From: Didymodactylos carnosus
Taxonomy: Eukaryota; Rotifera; Eurotatoria; Philodinida; Philodinidae
Reading direction: 5' to 3'
Assembly: GCA_905250885.1 (NCBI GenBank)
Contig: CAJNOQ010000123.1
Location: 1 to 64,000, forward strand
Length of the DNA stretch: 64,000 nucleotides
Of this stretch, positions 36,335 to 46,700 are shown piece after piece. The notes beneath the pieces were generated by a model, which was not told the DNA's origin, searched no databases, and was given only the letters and a program-made list of their open reading frames with translations. A program made the position numbers and the translations under genes. Numbering within the stretch: the stretch's first letter is position 1; every line of letters starts with the position of its first letter.

Positions 36335-37275
36335 AAATGGAATGAATATGTCGTTGCTTTTTTACTTGTCGTGTATAGTTTTTTTTTTCTACGTATCTGT
36401 TTTTCTGCTAGATATATTTATTCATTGTGTTATACATCTATATAGAAAATATATAGCTCTAATACGAGATTCAATTCCTCTTCCTAGTGACTGACTGTAC
36501 TTGACACTAACTACTTCGATACTAGAGAATTTTTTCAAGCTACTCGATCAAGCACTTGTCAAGTATAGTTAAGATGAATTAGACAGAAACAATATGAAAT
36601 TTCAAACAGAACGACAAATACAGAATCATATCTGCTGTAGTTAAGAGTGGTATAAAATATTCTCTTACCTCGGAAGATTTCTAGAAAACCTTTCTTTTTA
36701 TATTGGTTTTTAAAAGTTCTATTAAACTCCATGACATGATGCAGATAAAATAGAGTATATCTTAATATTCTGACGCAGTCTGAATCAGTTTTGACCGAGC
36801 TATGAATTTTCTAATTTTATGTGAAAATAGACAAAAATAAGTTATTTCACGTAATAGAGGTTTTCACTAGGATTTTGAACTTTTTTCGGAAAAAAAAATG
36901 GTACCACGAGACGCATTGTGGCCGATAACCTATTTTTCCACTCATTTCCGGGAGTACCACACCTAAGGGAATATCGATCCTCGGCCTCCCAGTAAATCCG
37001 ATGCCGCGCATAAGCCACGCATAACTGAAAGTCGCTTAGATCCCATTTTGAAGAGGACGCTTTCTTCTATCCACTGATGTAAAAAAAATTAATAGTTTGG
37101 TATTGTAAAATTTTTCCGTTATGCACGAGTTTTCTAGAAATCCCTTGAAAAAAACTCGTAAAAGGTTTCCGCTTATAAAATGCTGCTCCATAATCTACTC
37201 TTTCCATATCAGAAAACTTCAGCTCTCTAGCTTTCACCATTCAAAAGTTATTCAAAAAATGGTCATGGATTATTC
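36335..37275. other. Intergenic, 3' of DAXX
   Basis: No gene. A GC-richer patch at about 36890-37075 (includes GGTACCACGAGACGCATTGT) looks like an old repeat of unknown family. Confidence 0.4.
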
Positions 37276-37300
37276 GGGGGGGAGGGGGAGGGGCTAAGGG
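37276..37300 (+). repeat. G-rich tract with quadruplex-forming pattern
   Basis: Four G runs of 7, 5, 4 and 3 bases, separated by single A and by CTAA, in a strongly AT-rich surrounding. It matches the G3+N1-7 quadruplex pattern and directly precedes the subterminal repeats of the foldback MULE. Confidence 0.7.
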
Positions 37301-37449
37301 TGTGTGTGTGGTATATGAGTGCGTCTCATCTGAGTGCGCTCCCATTTTAGTGCGTCTCATTTGAGCGCATTCTCATTTTAGTGTGTCTTAGTTTAGTGCG
37401 TCTTATTTGGGTGCGTATTTTTTTTTCGACTTTCCATTAAAAAAGGCAA

Positions 37450-38200
37450 ACGCTAATGGTAATAGTTTATTATGGAATAGACCGAAAAATGAGAATAATT
37501 TCGTAAAAAGGTGTTCCACCGGTCTGTGGACGTTGGTGCAACTTTAAAGTTGCCATCAACATGGACTTCTGTAGCATTAAACAACAAACGAAGCCCGTGG
37601 TCTGTCACGAGTACCACATATCCTGAACGGGAAATTAAAACATTTAAGAATAAAAAAATCGAAAGGTTTTCTCTTACCTGAACTGTGAATATAAGAAATT
37701 TTCTCCTGTACACAATTTTCCATATTTATCCAGAATACAAAGATTTCGCAACGATGTTGGTGTCGGTAGTTCATTTTTATTTCCTTTATGTCGATATAAT
37801 GTAGACCTAAGACTTTCAAAACTGGGTATTGCGGCTGCTATTTGTGGATCAGTGACAACTTGACTAGATGCTTGAAAAGCAGCGTATGGAAGCTGATGGT
37901 CACATCTTTTTTTCATATCAACAACAACTTTTTCTGGATCTGGATCGTACGAATGTGGAGTTCCTTTGAGAAGACGTGTGTTTTATAGATATAAGCTCCC
38001 TTATCATTATAATAAGAGTTACTTACTCAAATCTGGTTTTATATAATCTTTGGAGTGTTAAGACGACCAGGACAACCATATTCCCGATTTCCATGAGATC
38101 GATTCTTTTTGATGACGTTCAATTCTATAACTATATCCTTCGAATTGAACTGCTTGTTTACCACGGTCTGTTTCGAATATTTCAACTTTAGCCATATTTC
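37450..38200 (-). pseudogene. FLYWCH / MULE transposase N-terminal fragment (left copy)
   Basis: The start codon is at about 38196. The FLYWCH fold shows FEGYSYRIERHQKESISWK and, in the next frame, REYGCPGRLN, so at least one frameshift is present. After a short non-coding stretch (possible intron), the frame at 37916-37674 gives QVVTDPQIAAAIPSFESLRS and LRNLCILDKYGK. The next open frame, at 37674-37453, gives LISRSGYVVLVTDHGLRLLF and VDGNFKVAPT, the start of the MULE DDE domain. The frame then ends; the remaining ~400 residues of a MULE transposase are missing. Confidence 0.6.
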
Positions 38201-38517
38201 TTGACTTAGAAAAGAACAGATCAGACGATGTACAAAGAAACGGTGACTGCTATACGAGTTTTGTTGAATGCAAATTAAAAGAAAAGGTTTTCGATTACAA
38301 ATACATGTGTCGTATCTGAATTTCAAACAAAAGGAGAGTAAACACATATATACGTTCACATATTCTCTAAACCATTATGCATTGTGAAAGTTAACATGCA
38401 GGTTAATGTGACCCAGGTACTTTCAAAATCTATCAATTTGAAAAATGCACTCACATAGCAGTCAGTCATCATCTCTTTTTACATGGTAAGATCTTCTGTT
38501 TTCTAAGTCAAGCAATA

Positions 38518-38990
38518 TGGCTAAAGTTGAAATATCCGAAACAGGCCTTGGCAAACAAACAGTTCAATTTGAAGGATATAGTTATAGAATTGAACGTCAT
38601 CAAAAAGAATCGATCTCATGGAAATCGGGAATATGGTTGTCCTGGTCGTCTTAACATTCTTAAAGATTATGTGAACCAGATTTGAGTAAGTAACTCTTAT
38701 TATAATGATAAGGGAGCTTATATCTATAAAACTCATGTCTTCTTAATGGAATCCACATTCGCACGGCCGAGATCCAAGATAAAAAAGGAAGGAACCACCG
38801 CTACCAACATCGTCACGAAATCTTTGTATTCCGGATAAATATGGAAACTTGTGTACAATTAAAAAAAGAGAAATTTTCAGGAGAAAATTTCTTACAAGTT
38901 TAAAGCGCGGATAAGAGAGAACCTTTCGATATCAACCAGGCCTTATAACATAGTCTTCAAAATATCAGTCTGCAGTAAGAGTATGTGGAT
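38518..38990 (+). pseudogene. FLYWCH / MULE fragment (right, inverted copy)
   Basis: Starts ATGGCTAAAGTTGAAATATC and is about 90 percent like the left copy over the first 220 bases. After that the two copies differ by deletions: the right copy retains the CAACATCGTCACGAAATCTT block and the GGAGAAAATTTCTTA block but lacks the DGNF region. Multiple stops are present. Confidence 0.6.
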
Positions 38991-39232
38991 GATGCTGTTC
39001 AAAAATATTGTAAGCTACGCTATTTCTTTTATTACTATAAAAGATTACTAACCACTGAGAATTAATCTCAAACGAGTTGTGTAATTGAAAACGCACTCAA
39101 ATGAGACACACTAAAATGAGAATGCGCTCAAATGAGACGCACTAAACTAAGACACACTAAAATGAGAATGCGCTCAAATGAGACGCACCAAAATGCAACG
39201 CACCCAAATGAGACGCACTCAAGTGAAGCCCC

Positions 39233-40442
39233 ACCTTCAGCGTAAAGGTACAATATTACATATTTTCCATGGAATCGTTACGCTTTAAGTGCGATGTCAA
39301 TATCACACTTTTACTGTAGAAGTTTTTTTCCCGTAACGATGTAATGGCCTTTTTACAACGATTCATCGATAGAAGGATGGCATTGTAAATACTTTCTTTC
39401 CTTCCGATGTTTTAGAGAATTGAAAACGTGGTTTATTACTTAAATTTTACGGGCAATTGCCAATCAAAATGCTTTTTTTGTTTTCTTTTTATTATATCAT
39501 ATAGAGTGGACTTCCGTTTTGAATATTTGACTTTCACTCTGTTTTCCATATCGAAGTGAAAAAGTTCCACTGTGCTGTCCAACTTGTGGTGTCGAACGGC
39601 TAAGCAAGAAAAACAGAAAAACTAAACAATTGGTGTATATTTCACAAAACTAACTGTGAGTCACTTATCAACCACGAGACAAGTAATTTAAGCAGTATCT
39701 GGTTTCAACTATTTGCACCAAGCCCATTTCTAAGGCAGTGAAAATCTCTGAAAAATAACGAAATTGTGGTTCTTCTACTTAGTGTATTGAAAGAGAGAAA
39801 TATCTTAGGATACAATAGACCTGTTACCTCTTTTAAATTTTAGAAAAAATGTGAAATAGAAAGATTTGATTTTGAACGAGTTATAATGCTTTTATGGAAA
39901 TACTGATGCGCATCTACGTCCAGCAACGGTGCATTTTGATAAAACGAAGAAAAAGAGAAACTTTCTTATAAAACAAGTTGGAAGGTGAAAAAGTTTTAAC
40001 AATAACTAGAAAATAGAATTTTTCAGGGATACAAAATGGATAGATAAATTTTCGATATTTATACAAGCAAATAAATTAAACCGAAAAAGCCGTTTGTTTA
40101 TTATGAGACGATGGTGACGAGTGGTGTGATATCAGACACCTGGCAGTACTAGAGTCTTTTTTCGTTATACGATTTGTTTCTTCCTTCTATATACCACTTG
40201 GTAGAGACTTATCTATTAAACGAGATAGCAATGTTCCTTGCAATTTTTACCTATTCTTATTACTTCATATTGAACTAATTAAGAATTTCTGAAAAGTATT
40301 AAGCATAAGTGATGTTTATTTTATCTGATTGGCGGTATCTCTTGATATTGAGCTAGATAGTTAATCTAATAATGAAGATGAAGGAATATGTATTAAACTC
40401 TATTGATAAAAATCAAGTTTCTTTTTCTTCTTCCAATAGATA
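39233..40442. other. Intergenic, 5' region of the deacylase gene
   Basis: No gene seen; AT-rich with short GC-richer patches. The deacylase promoter or an upstream non-coding exon would lie here. Confidence 0.4.
40438..40439 (+). promoter_or_regulatory. Splice acceptor 3 nt before deacylase start
   Basis: TTTTTCTTCTTCCAATAG, then ATA, then ATG at 40443. Candidate trans-splice or 5'-UTR intron acceptor. Confidence 0.6.
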
Positions 40443-41896
40443 ATGGGTGAAAGTGATGAATTTGATATTGTATTGTTGAATGGACGCGTAATGGATCCTG
40501 AATCGGGTCTCGATGATATTCGAAACATTGGAATTCGAAATGGAACTATTACCGCTATTGATACAAAACCTTTGTCTGGTAAAATAATTCTAGACGTTAA
40601 AGATTTAGTGGTTTGTCCAGGTTTTATTGATGTCCACTGTCATTCACAAGATAAAGAACATTATGCATTGAAGGCTCAAGATGGTGTTACATCTGTATTT
40701 GAGCTTGAAGTTGGCACAAATGACGTTGATAAATGGTATAATGAACGAAAAAATAATAGTTTAATCAATTATGGTGTTGGCATTGGACATATTCAAGTAA
40801 GAATGAAAATTTACAATCATTCACCAGCATTTTTACCTAAAGCCGATTCTCCTGCAGCCATTCAACAGGCAACGGATGATGACTTAGAGAAAATTAAAAA
40901 TGAAATTGAATTTGGAATAAAACGAGGTGCAATGGCACTCGGTTTCGGTATTCATTATACACCAGGAGCATCTCGATGGGAAATTATTGAATGTTTTCGA
41001 CTAGTAAAAAAATATAACATATCCGCGCACGTTCACATGCGTTATTTTGGTGCACAAGAGGTCGATGGTAGTATGGCTGCTTTAGAAGAGATAATTGCTG
41101 TATGTGTATGCACTGGAGCTACAACTCATATCTGTCATATTCATAGTACAAGTCTTACAGCTACATCCAAAAATCTACAACTTATTTCAGAAGCATATTC
41201 AAATGGTATTAATATAACAACCGAATATTGTAAGTGTGTGACATATTTATTTACTTTTGATTTTATAGTAAGAATGATTTAAATAAGTTTTTTTCTTAAG
41301 ATCCATACACGGCTGGTTGTAGTTCCATTGATTCATTTATTTTCGACGGTAATTGGCGTGAACAACTAAATATTGATTATAAAGATTTACAATATGTGTC
41401 AACTGGTGAACGATTAACTAGGGAAACATTTGAGAAATATCATCAAATTGGTGGATCTGTCATTATCTACTCTATACCTGAACAAGCTGTTGATGACTGT
41501 ATTAAACATCCATTAGCATTTATGGCCAGTGATGCACTTAAAGGTCATCCGAGGGCGGCTGGTAGCTGTGCACGAATATTAGGCCATTACGTTCGAGAGC
41601 GAAACATAATATCACTAATGGAGGCAATTAAGCAAATGACATTAATGCCAGCACGGCAATTGGAAAGTGCATCGTCCCAAATGAAGAAGAAGGGGCGAAT
41701 CTCGATTGATGCCGATGCTGATATTTGTGTATTTGATCCTCGTACAATTCATGATCAAGCTACATATGAACAGCCAACAATACCGTCGTCTGGTATTCAA
41801 CATGTTTTAGTAAATGGTGTTGTTATTTTGCAAGACAAATGTTTAAAAAATAATGTGACACCTGGATGTGCAATTCGTGGTCCTCTAAGTGACTAA
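40443..41896 (+). CDS. N-acyl-D-amino-acid / D-glutamate deacylase-type amidohydrolase
   Basis: Zinc-dependent amidohydrolase predicted to cleave N-acyl groups from D-amino acids (D-aminoacylase / N-acyl-D-glutamate deacylase group), probably cytosolic, with no signal peptide. Two exons, 40443-41229 and 41301-41896, total 1383 nt, or 460 aa. The 71-base intron has GTAAGT and TTCTTAAG borders. Visible motifs: N-terminal beta sandwich (VLLNGRVMDPESGLDDIRN), metal site FIDVHCHSQD (His65, His67), VFELEVGTNDVDKWY, SAHVHMRY (about 194-201), THICHIHS (about 226-233), YYPYTAGCSSIDSFIF, and the C-terminal ASDALKGHPRAAGSCARILG with the catalytic-type Asp near 341. The family is mainly bacterial and not part of the standard animal set, so horizontal acquisition followed by intron gain is plausible; bdelloids are known for this. 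The substrate is not deducible. Confidence 0.85.
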
Positions 41897-42132
41897 AGTT
41901 GTTTTCAGATACAGTTTTACGTAACAATTTGTGAGAAACAAAAATACATTGATTCCAAAGCAATGAAATGATATAGTCACAATTTACTTTCATTACATAA
42001 TTAAAGATAATTCTCTCTTCTGAGTATTGCTAGTTTGGAAGAGAAGAGAGTCTGCATAAAAGACAGGGCAATACTCCGTGATTACTTTCAAATAAACGAA
42101 AAATTAGATTTCTAAGAATTCTTGATTATTAT
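41897..42132. other. 3' flank of the deacylase gene
   Basis: A polyadenylation-like AATAAA lies at 42091-42096, about 195 bases after the stop. Bases 42125-42132 are the left copy of the target-site duplication of the next element. Confidence 0.5.
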
Positions 42133-42606
42133 CAGGGTGCCGAATCCAGTTTTTCGAAATCAGGAGAAAAACAGGAGAGTATCATACAATATTTTCTTGA
42201 ACAAGCAAAACAAAAAAATAGAATAACTTTTTTAAAAACATAGATTTTTTACAAAAAACATTTTTTTGAAATATTTTTTTATGAAACAGTATTATCATTT
42301 GTTACAGACTGTAGTACGAATTGAGGAAAAAGATTTTGATCCTGTGGGCTTGGAAGTTCACTAATCTCATCTTCTTGTACAGCGGACTCTTTCAATGTAC
42401 AATTATTTAGACTCTTGATCCAGAAATTCTGTTTCTGAAACTGATAATATCAGTTTTGGAAAAAAACAAAATCGATGCAGGACAAAACAACTAAAAATCA
42501 GGAGAAAATCTTAAAAATCAGCTCCTGAAATCAGGAGAATTTTCATCAGGAGACGAGTCTAAAAATCAGGAGTCTCCTGGTCAAATCATGAGATTTGGGC
42601 ACTCTG
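42133..42606. mobile_element. hAT-like MITE with 8-bp target-site duplication
   Basis: The 474-bp element begins CAGGGTGCCGAATC and ends GATTTGGGCACTCTG, an imperfect inverted repeat of about 15 bases. It is flanked by identical ATTATTAT on both sides (42125-42132 and 42607-42614). CAGGG termini with an 8-bp duplication are typical of the hAT superfamily. The interior has many copies of ATCAGGAG/CTCCTGA motifs (about 42163-42180 and 42500-42580). No transposase. Confidence 0.8.
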
Positions 42607-43757
42607 ATTATTATATTGATATTTTTCTGAAAGTTTTTTTAGCGCAAAGTAGAATAAAAGACCTTGTCAGGGTAGTACGTTCGGTACCAAAGGGTGAAAT
42701 TTCCTATACTGATCAAGATAGATCAATAAAAATGAGCGAGAAATTTGCTTAGAAACGATTTGTTACTACTGTGTTTTATTTCGGGAAACTAAAAATGAAA
42801 CTTATTCATCCGTATTTCATATGTAAACATTTTTTAAATTGACGGCGTTCAATTATATGTCTTATGACACTGTTGATCAAGTAATACATTGTTCGTGTGA
42901 CACTCGTGATAGTTGGATCGTCTATTATATTTTTAAAAAATCAGTGGAGGATAAAATACCACTCGATGCAAAAATACTGAAAAACTTTGTAACGTAAAAA
43001 CTGATCTTAGAAAAAATGGTTGCAAAAATATAGCCGTCCTCTTAAGACGTTGTAACCATCCTCGTAACAGGTTGTGCCCGACCATTTAAAAGGTTGTGAC
43101 CGCCTAAAAAACAATCCCCTGATATTAGTCGATATCAGACAGGTACGTACGAGGCTGTGACCGACCTAAGTGGTTGTGACTGCCAGTTTAAGAGGTTGTG
43201 ACCGAAAGTGATATCAGATTTTAAGTAGGGTCCAAAAACTTCATGATAACACCGGTTTTTGAGTATATAACTAAAACTCCGTCTTCTTCAAAGTCTTAGA
43301 GGGAATTTCACAAAAGCGATGATATCCAATTCTTTCAAAGATCAACCAAGTCTTCTACGATAAAGATCCTTAAATATGATTCCTATGATCACTACAGAAG
43401 ACCATTAGTATGTTAAAGATGTCGCGCATAATCAGACGATCATTCAGCATTAACCAATAGCGTGTACCTATGTGGAGGCAATTCTATGCCGACAACAGTA
43501 TCCATGAGACAAATAAAAAGCATGAAGAATATAGAAGACAATTCGTAATATTTCGTACAAATGTGAATTTTTAGGATACACCTATAAACGTTCTCGAATT
43601 TTACAAAGTAGAGTAGAAGAAAGAAAAAATTGTTTGCAATGACCATTTTATCTCCGCATTTCACTTCTGACAAAATAATTTAACTTTGGCTAGCTTACTG
43701 TTTAAAACATTGTTGTTTGCGCAAATAAGATGAATAAATACACATTGAAAACATTTT
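42607..43757. other. Intergenic with short-unit repeat array
   Basis: No gene seen. It contains the GGTTGTGACCG array at 43040-43205. The 5' part of DNAH6 transcription should begin near its right end. Confidence 0.45.
43040..43205 (+). repeat. Degenerate array of GGTTGTGACCG units
   Basis: Six diverged units of about 19-23 bases (consensus AGGTTGTGACCGACCATTTAA) at about 43044, 43070, 43094, 43152, 43172 and 43194. The third and fourth are separated by a spacer containing the palindrome GATATTAGTCGATATC. No known family. Confidence 0.6.
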
Positions 43758-43759
43758 AG
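43758..43759 (+). promoter_or_regulatory. Splice acceptor directly abutting DNAH6 ATG
   Basis: GAAAACATTTTAG is followed at once by ATG at 43760, leaving no 5' UTR on this exon. Candidate trans-splice site or 5'-UTR intron acceptor. Confidence 0.6.
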
Positions 43760-46700
43760 ATGGCTGACGGTGAAACAGCACCCGCTCGCTCATCTCGCTT
43801 TGGACAAATTGATCAACAGCGTTTGATGTGTCGTTTAATCTCACATCCATTAAAATCAGAAAACTCTATCACTCCTATTACTGGTGGTGGACGACTACGA
43901 GCACATTCAAACAAAGCGAGTCAAAATGAAATTCAATTTGAACCATTAGTAAAAAGAACTTGTTCTCGTTATCTGTAAAATTATTAATCTAATGATGCCA
44001 TGTTTTTTAGCCAGCATTAAAACGATTTCAGAAATGGAATGATCCAAGAGAAATTCAATCAAGAAATCGTCAGACATTAATCGATGCAAATAAACTTCGA
44101 GTATCGTCACCGGGACCACCAGAAAAACGGGCAAAACTTGCACTTCCAGTTGTAAGCCAGTATTATTTAAGCTAAAATATAAAAGAAATCTGTTAATTTA
44201 TGTTTTTTGTTAGATTGACGAACGAACAGCGGAAAAAATGAGATCAAGTGAATTTCCTGGAGGTTACAGTCCATCAACAAGCAAAAAACCTCAACTTGAT
44301 TCTAGAGGTTTGAAATGTGCAATAGGAATAATCAAAGAAGTCTATTCATATATCTATTTTTAGAGATGTTGCTTGGTGAAACAGATATGCAGAAAGTAAT
44401 CGAATCTATTCATAGTGCTCCAGATGGCTTCTTCCTATATTTATCACATGCCTATAATCGACATGATACAAAACATAATTATTATAATTTGAAGTAAATG
44501 AGAATTTTACCTGTGATTTCAAATACCTAGTACATCGGTTATTTGTTTTTAGAGTAGTGAATTATGAACAATGTGGAAGAGAATATCTAACGATTAGTAA
44601 TGCTGGTGTGAGTTATTATCGTCCTGGCGAAGAAGTTGAGTTTACACCAATAGAACAATTTGCTAAAGAATATCATCGTTTTACAAGACTAATTAGAGTA
44701 AATGAAATATGAAATAGGAAATAATGAGTTGAATATAACATTGATCTTTTTTTTCTTCATTCTTTTTTAAAGATCAAAGTATTTTCAACATTTCGAATGT
44801 GGAAAGCATTTCATGTCTGGTACAAAAATATGAGAAAGAAAAAAGTGACACAAGCGTCAAAAGCATTGGTCGATAATTTATTTCTTCTACAAGAGGTTTG
44901 TAATCTATACATTAGAGAAAAGACGATGATTTAGTAGAACAGAATTGAACAGAATTATGTTTGAATTATTATACCATTGAAAATAGTATAAGATTAGACA
45001 GACTAATATTCGTTATTCTCTATTTATCTAGGCATTGCGACCAGCATTGTTGAATATTCGAGAAATGTGTTTTCGTATTAGTGATATGAGTTTATGTAAA
45101 ATTGAACGAAGATATACTTATACATTAAATGAATTTAATGAAAATCAAAATCAAACATTGGGACAAGTAGCCACACGCTTACAAGAATTTCGTGATCTTG
45201 TTAAAGACGTTGTTGCTAGTGCGTGTCGTACACGATTATTTGAAGCTGGTTTTGTTCCCGATGATTTTCTTCATACTAGTGATCCAAATAATGGTAAGTG
45301 AAATGTAATTTGATAATCTGGACTAAATTATAATCTTTTTTTAAAGATATTAATAATGGTTATCAATTACAAAATAATATCGATATCGAAATATTAGCTC
45401 AACCTCCCGATAAAGCCACATATGCTGAACAAGCGAATAAACGAGCACATTGTAGACGTTTGACAAAGTATGATTTATTTATTAATGTCATGAGTAGTTT
45501 TTATATTGAAATATTTTAGTTTTATACGATTATGTGATTATCTAATTGTGAATACCTTTCATGTTTTGGCTGTCAATTCTGTACAAAGTCTAAAAAATCA
45601 TTTTCTCGAACAATTGGAATCGACACCATCAAAAGACGAAATAATTGGATATGTTGAGGATATTAGACGAAAAGTCGATAAACCAGTAGGTGAAGGTGAA
45701 GAACAACAACAGCCACAACAATCAGTGCCAACAACAGAACAACGAGCGCCTGTTCCAGGACTACCGAGTGCCATAGTAAGACAAGAAAGATTTTCGAAAA
45801 AAATTAATTATTCTTTGATTATTTTATTTATTTATACTTAGGATGAAGAAGTTACCAAACATATTCCACTATTTGTAACAGAAATGAAATTACATTTAGA
45901 TGGTTTACATTATTTACCAGATGTTGCTACTTTTCAAAGCGGAATTGGTCATGTTATACATAGTTTTCAAGACACATTATTATCATTAGACAATTTGTTA
46001 CCAGATGATGCATTTGATACATTCACAAGACCATATATTAATGAAAAATTTGAAGAAAAAACGTGTGGTAAGTAAATATAAAAAATTTTAAATTTTAAAT
46101 AGAAAAAATTAATTTTTTTATTATTTTATAGGTGATGGTCCTGATTTACGACAAATGTTCAATGCTGATTATCATTTTCAAGATCTAATTAAAGATTGTA
46201 ATGATTCACTTGAAGCTGGTTTCAATGCTGCGAAATTATATGCTGATACATTTAGTGAATTTCATCAATTTTATGCTGAAAATGAAAATACAAATGTTGA
46301 AAAATTGAAAGTTGAACAACATGGTAATTATATTATTCAAAAAATATTATATTTATAATATTTTATTTAATTTGATGTTATTATTTTTAGATATTGAATT
46401 TTTTGCTACATCCTTGGCAAAATATACACGAGAAGAACAGATGGCTCAATTGATTGATCCTAAAAAACCACTTGGATTATTAATGATTGATGCAACAGAT
46501 GCAAAAACAAAATTAGAACCATCACCAAGACGGTAAAATACAAAAAAAAAATGCTCAATAATTATTATAACATTGTATTTGTTCTAGAATTCTGGATGTA
46601 ATCAATGAAATATTACCGAAAATAGCTAAAGCTAAAACAGATTCATTGAAAGCTGAAGCTCAAGATGCCACAGTTAAATTAGAAACAAAACCAGAATCCA

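Larger units (their letters stand above)
37317..39232. mobile_element. Foldback MULE-type element with FLYWCH and transposase sequence
   Basis: The outer arms (37317-37420 and about 39090-39232) are inverted arrays of a 16-17-bp unit, AGTGCGTCTCATTTGAG and variants, with 6-8 units each. Inside are two inverted copies of one coding block. The left copy (minus, about 38200 to 37450) starts MAKVEIFETDRGKQAVQFEG and YSYRIER (FLYWCH-like zinc finger), and continues through IAAAIPSFESLRSTLYRHKG to HGLRLLFNATEVHVDGNFKV and APT, the N-terminal part of a Mutator-like transposase. The right copy (plus, about 38518-38990) repeats the FLYWCH block and a shorter, more decayed part. Transposase catalytic residues beyond the first DGNF region are absent, so the element is nonautonomous. 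FLYWCH-MULE proteins are common in rotifers. Confidence 0.7.

Noticed and set aside
37320-39230. CRISPR-like array reading of the AGTGCGTCTCATTTG units
   Set aside because: Units are directly adjacent, diverged, without uniform spacers, and inverted at the two ends; they are transposon subterminal repeats in a eukaryote.
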